64,000 bases of DNA from Fusibacter bizertensis (lineage in GTDB: Bacteria > Bacillota > Clostridia > Peptostreptococcales > Acidaminobacteraceae): contig NZ_JARYZI010000004.1 in assembly GCF_029914245.1 (NCBI RefSeq), forward strand, positions 300,568 to 364,567, written 5' to 3'. The notes beneath the pieces were generated by a model that was given only the letters and a program-made list of their open reading frames with translations, was not told the origin of the DNA and did no database searches. The position numbers and the translations under genes were made by a program. Position 1 is the stretch's first letter, and each line of letters begins with the position of its first letter. Of this stretch, positions 1-7,816 are shown one piece after another.

Positions 1-335
1 TCATAATTGGGATAAATCTTTGTTATATATTGAATACCTTCAATTAATTCTTCATCACTATTTAAAATCATATAGCTCATTGAACCCACTCTACCTTGAT
101 ATTGTCCTAAATCTACTCGCGCTGAACTAACACCAATACATTTTGCTATTTCATAAGCCAATTTCTCAGCTAAATGTTCCCCTGTTGTTTTCTTATTATA
201 TTGGATTTTAGGAAATTTGAAAATTCCTTTTTCATTAGTCTCTTCATTCACTAACCAATGTTTTTCACTTGCCCCACTACCATATGGTGTATCTTCATCT
301 ACTATCCATTGACTAAAATCTATAATCGAATACAT
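1..335 (-). CDS. HipA-like kinase family protein, 5' part only
   Basis: The gene runs off the left edge of the window, so only about the first 111 residues are seen. They begin MYSIIDFSQW and contain the segments YGSGASEKHWL, FKFPKI and TGEHLAEKLAYEIAKCIG, then a GRVGSMSY stretch. This pattern is typical of stand-alone HipA-type (phosphatidylinositol-kinase-like fold) proteins of Firmicutes. HipA proteins are Ser/Thr kinases, often toxins of toxin-antitoxin pairs, but the catalytic Asp and the C-terminal lobe lie outside the window, so activity cannot be judged. The ATG at 333-335 is the only sensible start. An unknown small gene ends 35 bp upstream on the same strand and may be co-transcribed. 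Family assignment rests on remembered sequence character. Confidence 0.6.
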   Translation of the reverse strand, partial: MYSIIDFSQWIVDEDTPYGSGASEKHWLVNEETNEKGIFKFPKIQYNKKTTGEHLAEKLAYEIAKCIGVSSARVDLGQYQGRVGSMSYMILNSDEELIEGIQYITKIYPNY

Positions 336-369
336 TTTATCACCTACTATATGTATTTTACTATATACA

Positions 370-666
370 TCATAACAAAATTTCACTGTAAAAGCACGTT
401 TTTCCCCTCAGTAGTTGAGCGACCTGTTCTTTCTTCGAAACATCTAACTCATACTTTGATAAGTTTATCATTAATCTGATACCGACAAAATCTATTTCAC
501 GTTGAGCCTTTACTCCATGTTGAAAAAAAGGAATTTCTCGGTCATGCCAATAAACTCCCCTGTACTTCTGTGTCTTACCTTTCTGCAATAGGTGATGGAT
601 AGATTGCCATTTTTTGTATTTTAGTGTATTTTCTAAAACTAATAATGAAAGAAAATGATGAACCAT
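370..666 (-). CDS. conserved-looking hypothetical protein next to hipA-like gene
   Basis: A 98-residue ORF ends 35 bp before the HipA-like gene on the same strand. It is rich in charged and aromatic residues, with segments KYRGVYWHDREIPFFQHG and REIDFVGIRLMINLSKYELD; I do not recognise the family. No signal peptide or membrane segment is visible. Its position suggests it could be an antitoxin or partner of the HipA-like protein, but that is inference from location only. It could also be the remnant of a longer gene, since no strong ribosome binding site precedes the ATG at 666. Confidence 0.4.
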   Translation of the reverse strand: MVHHFLSLLVLENTLKYKKWQSIHHLLQKGKTQKYRGVYWHDREIPFFQHGVKAQREIDFVGIRLMINLSKYELDVSKKEQVAQLLRGKTCFYSEILL

Positions 667-734
667 TAACCTTGTATTGAATCAACTTGAAAATTATGGT
701 ATTATGCGAGTGGATGATATCTTTTTGAGTCATA

Positions 735-850
735 CCTGCTAGAATACTTTTTTTTCATTTTTTTCTGCTTTGAGCCACGGCCAAAGACAGATCAAACCAT
801 CGCTTTTTTGGTGGCTCTATCTTTACTTCATAAACAATTCTAAGCAGGTG
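735..850 (+). promoter_or_regulatory. possible structured leader upstream of yhdT-panF
   Basis: The outer segments CCTGCT (736-741) and AGCAGG (843-848) are complementary, and inside them GAGCCAC (772-778) pairs with GTGGCTC (811-817). The nested arms just before a terminator-like hairpin suggest a structured 5' leader of the symporter operon. I do not recognise a known riboswitch class. It may be chance pairing in AT-rich DNA. Confidence 0.35.
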
Positions 851-888
851 TAGTAAGACTATTTAGGTCTCAATCTACATCTTTTTTA
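845..888 (+). terminator. intrinsic terminator or attenuator before yhdT
   Basis: GGTGTAG (847-853) pairs with CTACATC (875-881), one G-U pair, and inside it AGAC (856-859) pairs with GTCT (867-870). A run of T follows at 882-887. The hairpin is only 34 bp before the yhdT start, so it can end upstream transcription or act as an attenuator. Its 5' arm borders the AGCAGG arm of the leader fold, so alternative pairing is possible. Confidence 0.55.
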
Positions 889-921
889 TTGCCTTTTTGA
901 TTATAATTGAGGAGATTAACT

Positions 922-1203
922 ATGAATTTCAAGGAAAAAAACAAGCAGATCAACAAGGAAGCCCTCATTACCGTTGGACTTTACATTATATTTTTCATCT
1001 GGTGGTTTGCCTTTGCTTACGGGTTAGGATTAAAGGACGTTTCTCAGTACAGCTATATTTTAGGCTTCCCAGCATGGTTTTTTTATAGTTGTATCCTAGG
1101 GTATGTGTTTATTTCAGTGCTTCTTGCATTTGTAGTAAAAAAACACTTTAAAGACATCCCTTTTGAAGATGAAGCAAGCGATGAGGAGGAGCACCATGAA
1201 TAA
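922..1203 (+). CDS. yhdT: YhdT family small membrane protein (DUF997)
   Basis: A 93-residue protein with two hydrophobic membrane segments (about residues 16-35 and 48-72) and an acidic C-terminus ending DEEEHHE. Small proteins of this type are typically encoded directly before panF and are thought to be an accessory subunit of the sodium/pantothenate symporter; the exact role is not established. The start at 922 follows a GAGGAG ribosome binding site; an in-frame ATG at 907 overlaps that site and is less likely. The stop overlaps the start of panF by 8 bp, so the two are translationally coupled. A hairpin leader precedes the gene. Confidence 0.8.
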   Translation: MNFKEKNKQINKEALITVGLYIIFFIWWFAFAYGLGLKDVSQYSYILGFPAWFFYSCILGYVFISVLLAFVVKKHFKDIPFEDEASDEEEHHE

Positions 1204-2647
1204 TTTAATGATTTTAATCCCTATGATTGTCTATCTCATTTTTATGTTGGCAATTGCACTTTATACCAACTCACGCACTTCAAATAATGGCAACTTCCTT
1301 GAGGATTATTTTATCGGTGGGCGTTCTATGGGGGGATTTGTTCTTGCCATGACTTTGATTGCCACCTATTCTAGTGCAAGTAGTTTCATCGGTGGTCCTG
1401 GCGTCGCTTATTCAAGAGGCTATGCGTGGATTTTACTCTCGATGATACAAGTGCCAACCGCCTTTTTAACCCTTGGTGTACTCGGCAAGAAATTTGCCAT
1501 TATCTCTAGAAAGATTAACGCGGTTACTGTCACTGATTATTTAAAGAAGCGCTATGACAATAATTTTATTGCCATTTCCACCTCTATTGCAATGATCGTT
1601 TTCTTTGCTGCTGCTATGGTGGCGCAATTCATCGGCGGTGCTAAGCTATTTGAAGCGGTAACAGGGTATTCTTATTTAACTGGTCTCGTCATCTTTGGTA
1701 TTTCTGTAATTATCTATACGACCATCGGTGGTTTTAAGGCTGTCGCAATTACAGATGCAATCCAAGGTGTGGTTATGGTTCTTGCGACGATATTTCTACT
1801 TGTTGCTGTCATCCATGCAGGTGGTGGCATGGAAAATATTACTGCAAAAATGATCGTTGAAAATCCAGACGCCCTGACACCAACAGCCGGTGGCAAAGTC
1901 CCTATTCCATATATTCTATCATTTTGGGTACTCGTTGGCTTTGCTGTTATTGGATTACCTCAAACTACAGTCAGATGTATGGGGTTTAAAGACTCTAAAT
2001 CACTTCATAGTGCCATGATCATCGGTACAGTAGTCGTAGGATTTTTGATGCTCGGCATGCATCTGGTTGGTGCTTTGGGCGCTTATGTCGTTCCTGGACT
2101 TGCAGGCGATAGTGCCATCCCAGGTATTACAATTAAGGTACTACCACCCATTTTAACTGGTATCTTTATTGCAGGACCACTTGCAGCGATTATGTCTACT
2201 GTTGACTCGATGCTGATTTTGGCTTCTGCCTCTATCATCAAAGATCTTTATATCAACTATGGTAAGGGCAACATAAAAGCAAAGCATTTAAACCGCATCA
2301 GCTTTGTATCCACAGCGATCATTGGTTTAATAGTCTTTATCTTCGCGATAAAACCACCTTCAATTATCGTTTGGATTAATCTCTTTGCCTTCGGTGGACT
2401 AGAAGCAGCCTTCTTCTGGCCAACACTCCTAGGTCTTTACTGGAAAAGGGCAAATGCCACAGGCGCCATCTTGTCCATCGTAACAGGTATCGCCGCCTTC
2501 TTTTTCTTTACAATTCAGGACATCCAGCTTTTCGATACACACCCTATTGTACCTACCCTGTTCATCGCACTTATCGCCTTCATCCTTGGCTCATTCTTCG
2601 GTAGAGCGAATTCTGAGGAGACGATTAAGCTGTTTTGGGAAAGTTAA
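1196..2647 (+). CDS. panF: sodium/pantothenate symporter PanF (SSS family)
   Basis: A 483-residue integral membrane protein of the sodium:solute symporter family with about 13 hydrophobic segments. Visible family features are DYFIGGRSMGGFVLAMTL near the N-terminus, TYSSASSFIGGPG, and IGLPQTTVRCMGFKDSK in the middle, the pattern of PanF proteins that import pantothenate with sodium. The length fits the family. The start at 1196 follows GATGAGGAGGA and overlaps the yhdT stop; an in-frame ATG at 1163 lies inside yhdT and is rejected. Related SSS carriers for other solutes cannot be fully excluded, but the yhdT partner makes PanF the best choice. Confidence 0.85.
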   Translation: MNNLMILIPMIVYLIFMLAIALYTNSRTSNNGNFLEDYFIGGRSMGGFVLAMTLIATYSSASSFIGGPGVAYSRGYAWILLSMIQVPTAFLTLGVLGKKFAIISRKINAVTVTDYLKKRYDNNFIAISTSIAMIVFFAAAMVAQFIGGAKLFEAVTGYSYLTGLVIFGISVIIYTTIGGFKAVAITDAIQGVVMVLATIFLLVAVIHAGGGMENITAKMIVENPDALTPTAGGKVPIPYILSFWVLVGFAVIGLPQTTVRCMGFKDSKSLHSAMIIGTVVVGFLMLGMHLVGALGAYVVPGLAGDSAIPGITIKVLPPILTGIFIAGPLAAIMSTVDSMLILASASIIKDLYINYGKGNIKAKHLNRISFVSTAIIGLIVFIFAIKPPSIIVWINLFAFGGLEAAFFWPTLLGLYWKRANATGAILSIVTGIAAFFFFTIQDIQLFDTHPIVPTLFIALIAFILGSFFGRANSEETIKLFWES

Positions 2648-2723
2648 GCCATTTTTTTGAGTGACTAGCTTGATGCGTACCAAACGGTACCTTAATGTGC
2701 TGCTTTCGTATTCTTTAATTTAG

Positions 2724-2800
2724 AAACGCCACAGAAAAGTCTTTTATAAGAGACTTTTCCGTGGCATTTTATGTTTTTGTCTTTTGTGGGAGACTTTTAA
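2724..2800. repeat. two-hairpin repeat element, copy 1
   Basis: GCCACAGAAAAGTCT pairs with AGACTTTTCCGTGGC across 2728-2765, followed by a second small GTCT/AGAC hairpin and T-rich sequence. It lies 77 bp after panF and can serve as its terminator. The 75-bp block recurs with about 87% identity at 5597-5673 in the same orientation, and several differences between the copies preserve base pairing. Confidence 0.7.
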
Positions 2801-2888
2801 GAATCTACAAACTCTTTAGCACTAACTTCTCTATATCTCTATGGATTGTCAGCACTAAACTAGCCGAAAAAGATTAGGAGAGATAACT

Positions 2889-3246
2889 ATGTCTAGACAC
2901 GAACGCCGAAAATTTACTGATGAATTCAAAAAACAAATGAACCAACTACATTTGAATGGTAAATTACGCAAAGATATTTTAGCTGAATAACATTTGACTG
3001 ACTCAACTTTGATAATTGGCTGAAGCAGAGTCAAAGCTCTGGATCGTTCAAAGCTAAAGATAATCGTACACCAGAGGAAGAAGAACTGCCTAAACTCCGC
3101 AAAGAACTTCAGCTGTTGTAAGCGATTTGATGTATGTAAGAGTTGGAAATCGCTGTGACTACATTTGTATCCTTATAGATCTGTATAATCGCAAAATAAT
3201 TGGTTACAGTTCAGGTGAAAGAAAGGATACTGAATTGGTTCAATAA
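2889..3246 (+). pseudogene. decayed IS3-family (IS150-like) transposase, orfA and orfB fragments
   Basis: Starting at ATG 2889 a frame reads MSRHERRKFTDEFKKQMNQL and stops after 33 codons. The same product continues in another frame as FDNWLKQSQSSGSFKAKD and EEELPKLRKELQ (about 3013-3119), the end of an IS3 orfA with its leucine-zipper part. After a large deletion comes DLMYVRVGNRCDYICILIDL and NRKIIGYSSGERKDTELVQ (about 3127-3246), part of the DDE integrase core of orfB. Stops, a frameshift and the missing middle make it inactive. It marks past insertion in the block between the two hairpin repeats. Confidence 0.85.
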
Positions 3247-3436
3247 TAATAGAATTCATTGGACGCTTGGGTATCTAAGTGTTGACATTCCATAGTTTGG
3301 GCCTATTTCGATGGGTAATCTATGCCCTGAATCTTAGTCTTCAAAATCTAGGAATAACATTATTTTACTTACTTAATGTAACAATTACGTCTTAATCCAA
3401 TTGCATAATTTGATGCTAAACCAGTTTCTCATACCA

Positions 3437-3985
3437 TTAACTAAACATGCTTAAACTTGATTTTTCACGATGCTTTCGATGCTTATTGAAATCATCTTCA
3501 CTGAACTCGGCCAGAGTCTTTCCAAAACCGTTTGGTTCGACTATATACCACAGATCTGATAATTTATGTTCTTTTTCAACCCCTTTAATCTCAGTTGAAA
3601 GAATTCCAGGTCCAATACTTTCAAATAATTCAAGTTTATTACCATCATAGTAAGCAAGACATTCACGAAATTCACAATGTCTATCCTCAATACCTTCCAT
3701 TAGTTTCAATATCCCTGATATTCCAATAGTTTCTAATGCATAATTGACATAAGCTTTTGGAAATCCATTTAACGACCTTATAAAAAAGCCAATATCCATG
3801 GCTATACAAGGTTTTTTTGTTTTCTCATAAGCCTGTCTAACTTTAGCTTCTGCAATAACTCTAATATCATCTTCACGGGGTTCTACTAAATCATACTCAT
3901 ATGGAATTACTGTTATATTCGAAAGCAACTCATTTGCGTAGGCGATTTTTCACTTATTAGTTGTTACAAACACTATTTCTTTCAT
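3437..3985 (-). pseudogene. RdgB/HAM1-type NTP pyrophosphatase interrupted by a TGA
   Basis: Reading from ATG 3985 gives MKEIVFVTTNK, a TGA stop at 3952-3950, then KIAYANELLSNITVIPYEYD and about 160 further residues in the same frame. The N-terminal TxNxxK nucleotide-binding motif of the HAM1/RdgB family is split by the stop, where relatives usually carry Gly (GGA), a one-base change. Downstream features fit the family: AMDIGFFIRSLNGFPKAYVN and ETIGISGILKLMEG. Intact enzymes hydrolyse ITP, XTP and dITP. A shorter product from TTG 3928 would lack the substrate-binding strand and is unlikely to work. Either a recent nonsense mutation or a base error in the sequence. Confidence 0.75.
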
Positions 3986-4132
3986 TTTTTCTCGATCATA
4001 AATTCTTACCTTTATGCCGTTCATATCGATATTTGTTAAACCGACGTCAAGCAATTTTTTCATTTGTCTACTCGAAAGTCCCAACTGTGTAAGTTCTGAT
4101 GTTTTTAATACACTATTTTGAGAATAAAATTG
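3986..4132 (-). pseudogene. possible remnant of an AbiEi-type antitoxin, internally deleted
   Basis: Immediately upstream of the HAM1 ATG, and in the same frame, 49 codons are open after a TAA at 4135-4133. They read LKTSELTQLGLSSRQMKKLL, which resembles the N-terminal winged-helix of type IV antitoxins of the AbiEi kind, joined directly to DVGLTNIDMNGIKVRIYDRE, which resembles the later GLT...VRVYDxERTICD region of the same proteins. About 80 residues appear missing between them. No start codon or ribosome binding site suits an intact gene. The assignment is by motif memory. Confidence 0.45.
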
Positions 4133-4255
4133 TTATTTACCTACCTTCAAATATCAAAGCGGGTCTTTTGGTGCAATTATATCATGCTTTATAATCCCCA
4201 ACAATCGAGAAAAATATGTAGTGTGAGCATATTGTTTTCACAAAAGGACAAACTG

Positions 4256-4292
4256 TAAAAAATCCTGATTTCAAAATTTGAAATTAGGATTC
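4256..4292 (-). terminator. terminator after the DUF4143 ATPase gene
   Basis: AATCCTGATTTCAAA (4261-4275) pairs with TTTGAAATTAGGATT (4277-4291), followed on the minus strand by a run of T (plus-strand A run at about 4257-4262). It lies about 107 bp beyond the ATPase stop. Confidence 0.7.
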
Positions 4293-4397
4293 CTTTCTAA
4301 TAATTATTATTGGTGACACCGAAGTTAACCTTTATTTATGATACGATTCTGAGTGTCGCACTTGGGAAGGAATTAAGATTGTACTCAATTTAAGTAG

Positions 4398-5579
4398 CTA
4401 AACATCCAGCAAGAAGTCGATAATGTTTTTATGCACAATGCCGTTTCTTGAGCGATTCACTTTGTCCATAGAAATAACCATCTTGGGGAAATTATCGTCA
4501 ATGGCTTCAAGCACTGAAAATTCTCTTTCAATAGTCGTTTCTTCTGCTAATAAATACGTAACCTGAATATATTTTGTCTTATCTCCATCAACAGCTATAA
4601 AATCAACTTCTTTATCGTCAAATTTACCAACATATATTTCATAGCCCCTTCTTCTGAGTTCTAGATAGACTATATTTTCAAGTGCTTGCCCTATATCTTT
4701 TTCATTGTCAAAATAGAGATTTCTAATCCCTAGGTCATTGATAAAATATTTTTCATTGGTCTTCATTAGTTCTTTGCCTTTAATATTATACCTAGGGACA
4801 CCGTGAACAAGATATGTGCTCTTCGCAGCTTCTATATAGTTATAGATCGTTTCTTTTGAGAGTTTTCGGCCTTCACTTTTAAGATAATTTGTAATTGTCA
4901 CTGCTGAAAATATCTGACCGATGTTATTTATTAAATAAGACATAAAACGCTGTAGTAAATCTACATCCCTTACATTATAGCGTTTGACAATATCTCTTAA
5001 TAAGATGGACTGGTACATATCCATCAGATAATTTTTCGCAGTGCGTTCTTCATCAAACTGAAATTTTCCAGGCATACCACCGGTTCTAAGGTATTCTATA
5101 AAAACATCCTCATTCTTTGAGAAACTTTCACTCACTTCTTTATAGGATAATGGCAAAACTTCTATCGTATAAAATCGCCCTGTCAAATAGGTTGCGAGCT
5201 CTCCAGATAAGAGTTTTGAGTTTGAGCCCGTGATGAAGACTTCTGTATCACCCTTTGAGTTCAATGAATTTACAACCTTTTCAAATCCATCAACTTCCTG
5301 AACTTCATCTAAGAAGACGTAGGTTTTCTTCCCTTTAATTTTCTTAGATTCAATATATTCATAAAGAGCCTTGTACGCTTTAAGCGTTTCGAACTCTAAC
5401 CACTCAAAATTAAGACTGATGATTTGATCCTTCTCTACACCTTGACTTAAAAGTTCCTCTTGTATCTGTAAAAGTAATGTAGATTTTCCAACACGGCGCA
5501 TACCTAATAGTACTTTAATCACTTGCTTACCCATTACTTTTCTTATTTCTTCTAAGTATTTTTCTCGTTTGATCATCAT
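4398..5579 (-). CDS. AAA+ ATPase with DUF4143 C-terminal domain
   Basis: A 393-residue protein. The N-terminal AAA_14 ATPase part shows Walker A GMRRVGKSTLL (about residues 26-36), Walker B YVFLDEVQEV, and a sensor ITGSNSKLLS; the C-terminal DUF4143 part carries LGIRNLYF and a nuclease-like E...VDFIAVDGDK..YIQVTY pattern near the end. Proteins of this family are common and frequently mobile in anaerobes; their role is not known. The start at 5579 follows TTGAGGTGATGTCT; a start at 5609 would read through the hairpin repeat and lacks a binding site. It stands alone in the block bounded by the two repeat copies, consistent with horizontal acquisition. Confidence 0.8.
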   Translation of the reverse strand: MMIKREKYLEEIRKVMGKQVIKVLLGMRRVGKSTLLLQIQEELLSQGVEKDQIISLNFEWLEFETLKAYKALYEYIESKKIKGKKTYVFLDEVQEVDGFEKVVNSLNSKGDTEVFITGSNSKLLSGELATYLTGRFYTIEVLPLSYKEVSESFSKNEDVFIEYLRTGGMPGKFQFDEERTAKNYLMDMYQSILLRDIVKRYNVRDVDLLQRFMSYLINNIGQIFSAVTITNYLKSEGRKLSKETIYNYIEAAKSTYLVHGVPRYNIKGKELMKTNEKYFINDLGIRNLYFDNEKDIGQALENIVYLELRRRGYEIYVGKFDDKEVDFIAVDGDKTKYIQVTYLLAEETTIEREFSVLEAIDDNFPKMVISMDKVNRSRNGIVHKNIIDFLLDV

Positions 5580-5596
5580 AGACATCACCTCAACAT

Positions 5597-5673
5597 AAAA
5601 ATACCACACAAAAGTCTTTTATACAAGACTTTTGTGTGGTATTTAATGTTTTTGTCTTTTGTGGAAGACTTTT
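5597..5673. repeat. two-hairpin repeat element, copy 2
   Basis: ACCACACAAAAGTCTT (5602-5617) pairs with AAGACTTTTGTGTGGT (5625-5640), followed by a second hairpin GTCTT...AAGAC and seven T. Same orientation and about 87% identical to 2724-2800. It sits directly upstream of the ATPase gene, opposite to its direction. Confidence 0.7.
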
Positions 5674-5785
5674 TTTGAAAATTTGCAGCTTATCATCCAA
5701 AATGCCGCTTTGATACTTGGAGCGCGGTGATATGGACGAATACATATTTGACATTTTCATCAACTCCTTCTACTCAAATTATAAA

Positions 5786-5828
5786 AAGGTATACTGTAAA
5801 ATATAATGCATATTTTACAGTATACCTT
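5786..5828 (-). terminator. perfect 19-bp palindrome, terminator of the phosphatase remnant
   Basis: AAGGTATACTGTAAAATAT (5786-5804) is perfectly complementary to 5810-5828 with a 5-base loop, and T residues follow on the minus strand. It begins 12 bp beyond the stop of the histidine phosphatase remnant. Confidence 0.75.
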
Positions 5829-5840
5829 CTGTGTATAACA

Positions 5841-6177
5841 TTAGAGAAAAGTGTACTCACAATCTTTTTGACCTCTATCATAAGTGCATTCTATGATTTC
5901 AGCAGGATTCATCTGCTCAATGTATGATAGCGTTCTAAATGCCATACCATGACCAACAAAAATTACTTTGTCGTAATCAGTATATTTATCAGCTACATTT
6001 CTCATTCTATTTCTTAAGTTCGCCAATGTCTCCCATCACATCATTTGCAGTAGCTTCAACTTGAGCGACTCCATTTTGTGATAATGGCGCAAAAGAACGA
6101 CCAAATCCCCAAAATCCCTTATCCATCATTTCACTATAATCAGCTTCGCCGTGTCGTATTAAATAGTAAATTGCCAT
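5841..6177 (-). pseudogene. histidine phosphatase (phosphoglycerate mutase-like), middle deleted and frameshifted
   Basis: From ATG 6177, after an AGAGGAG site, the frame reads MAIYYLIRHGEADYSEMMDK with the catalytic RHG motif and then NGVAQVEATANDVMGDIGELKK before a stop near 6010. A second frame (5841-6026) supplies the C-terminal half, NLRNRMRNVADKY, DKVIFVGHGMAFRTLSYIEQ and a final ECTYDRGQ, including the second catalytic GHG. Intact members have about 190-200 residues; here about 80-90 residues between the halves are missing and the frames do not match. Not a working phosphatase as it stands. Confidence 0.8.
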
Positions 6178-6231
6178 TCATTGCTCCTCTAAAAATCGTA
6201 GTTATTTATAATACGGTTCTCCGTACAACCC

Positions 6232-6840
6232 CTAAGTGCGGTTTTTTCTGAAAATGTAATTATCAGCTTTTGTTTTGTAATTTGGGCCTTTCATCGTCTT
6301 TCTTACTTTTTCCAAGTCTATATCACGACTTCTCGCAAATTTAAAATACTTCTCCAGGTTCTCAGTATCAATTATGCCATTAGCATTTACAACACCAACA
6401 AACTCATAATCAGAGTCACAGTAAGCCAATGTTGCATCTCCATGACTGTCATTACAAAGCAAGATCCCACCCACTTTTAGATATGCCTTTGTCGCCTGAC
6501 CAACAAATCCAGCAAACTGGGAGATGATCAAATCAACAGGTTGAATGTCATACTTAAGATTATAATCGCCTTCGATGAAAGTGATCTCTAAGTCTTTATA
6601 ATAGGCTTTATTTGTTTCGACGTACCCTCGTATAATCTCCATCTTTTTGAAGAACTCTATTGTTCCTTTGAAACTGTCCATGTATATCACACTTGGTATA
6701 ACGAAGGATGGCATTATATCAACATGACTCCCCGGATACAGTGCTCTTTGAATTTCAAAAGTATCGGTAACGCTTTTGTATAGTGGCATCCTGTCACCAA
6801 TCGAATTTCTATAATCGATAAATACTTGAATGACGTCCAT
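6232..6840 (-). CDS. hypothetical protein, methyltransferase-like fold suspected
   Basis: A 202-residue soluble protein that I cannot name with confidence. The central part alternates hydrophobic strands in a Rossmann-like way: SFVIPSVIYMDS, then LEITFIEGDYN, VDLIISQFAGFVGQATKAYL and VGGILLCNDSHGDATLAYC, which resembles the later strands of class I methyltransferases, though a clear GxGxG motif is missing. The C-terminus is basic. The start at 6840 is preceded by AAAGGGAGATG; a longer frame from 6909 begins with TTG without a site. It stands alone in a region of decayed genes. Confidence 0.5.
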   Translation of the reverse strand: MDVIQVFIDYRNSIGDRMPLYKSVTDTFEIQRALYPGSHVDIMPSFVIPSVIYMDSFKGTIEFFKKMEIIRGYVETNKAYYKDLEITFIEGDYNLKYDIQPVDLIISQFAGFVGQATKAYLKVGGILLCNDSHGDATLAYCDSDYEFVGVVNANGIIDTENLEKYFKFARSRDIDLEKVRKTMKGPNYKTKADNYIFRKNRT

Positions 6841-7081
6841 ATTCTTCATCTCCCTTTTTAAGTGGTCTGATTCAAGTTTGTCATATAAAAAATCTTTCTT
6901 CAAGAGCAAATTCTATTTATAACAAGGCTGGTTACATAATTGATATTTTTATCTACTTTTCATATGAAATAGACACATAAATCAAAAGACGAAACAGAGT
7001 AGGCTTGTTAATACTTACAAAGGATATCTATCAAAAAATTGAGTGAACCAAAGTAAAACAACACCTAATGCGTGATACCTG

Positions 7082-7112
7082 TTGACCCTAAAGTAACTTC
7101 AGGGTATATAAT
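7082..7112 (+). promoter_or_regulatory. MerR-type promoter with dyad operator
   Basis: TTGACC (7082-7087) and TATAAT (7107-7112) are separated by 19 bp, two more than usual. The spacer carries the dyad ACCCT (7085-7089) and AGGGT (7101-7105). Overlong spacer plus centred dyad is the hallmark of promoters that MerR proteins activate by DNA distortion; the gene behind it encodes a MerR protein, so autoregulation is expected. Confidence 0.85.
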
Positions 7113-7129
7113 AGGTTCAAGGAGGGAAT

Positions 7130-7816
7130 ATGAGTAGATATATATCGATTGGTCAAGCAGCAAGCTTTTTAGACATTAGCGTGGAAACAATTCGCTATTA
7201 TGAGAAGGAAGGGATCATTCCACCGTTACATCGCGATACCAATAATTATCGACTGATCTCACTAACGCACCTCTTGTTTTTAAAAGGCGTAACGCAATTA
7301 AGGCATGCGGGTTTTTCTCTTGAACAAATCAAACAGTTACACGAAGGGGCATATGCACATACACCTGACATGCAGTTTCAACTTATCTCTCAAGGCCTGG
7401 ACCATGTGAAAGAAAATATTCTAGCTTTAGAAAAAATCCAAGCAGATTTAATGGCGAGTTTAGAACAGTTGAAAGACTTTTATGCTCTGCAAAATAAAGG
7501 ATGTCATGTTTGTAATGTTTCTGAAGCCTTTGATATTACTGAGTTAACCGACTTGAAACTCCTGTTATCGGATAAGGATATTGTCCTCCCCCTATCAAAT
7601 GTCCCGGCGCAGGGGAATCTATTTCTACTGAAGGCCTTAATCTACAAGAAAGAGGTGGACATTGATGCCGCAATAGACGAGATGATGACCTACTGCGATC
7701 AAAACAGCCTGATTCCCAATCCTGCAATATACTTAAAAGTTTTAGCAAAACCATCCTATTATACGGGAGATCACCTCGCAGCTACACTCTATTTAAACTT
7801 GGAGAGCAGAAAATGA
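7130..7816 (+). CDS. MerR family transcriptional regulator
   Basis: A 228-residue regulator. Residues 1-70 form the MerR winged helix: SIGQAASFLDISVETIRYYE followed by GIIPP and the YRLISLTHLLFLKGV segment. A coiled-coil dimer helix follows (about 75-120), then a C-terminal domain of about 100 residues with two cysteines (KGCHVCNVSE) and no recognised drug- or metal-binding family. The start at 7130 follows GGAGGGAAT. The stop overlaps the next start (ATGA at 7813-7816), so it is coupled to the GNAT fragment and probably to the hydrolase gene behind. Likely a sensor of a small effector and regulator of its own operon. Confidence 0.9.
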   Translation: MSRYISIGQAASFLDISVETIRYYEKEGIIPPLHRDTNNYRLISLTHLLFLKGVTQLRHAGFSLEQIKQLHEGAYAHTPDMQFQLISQGLDHVKENILALEKIQADLMASLEQLKDFYALQNKGCHVCNVSEAFDITELTDLKLLLSDKDIVLPLSNVPAQGNLFLLKALIYKKEVDIDAAIDEMMTYCDQNSLIPNPAIYLKVLAKPSYYTGDHLAATLYLNLESRK

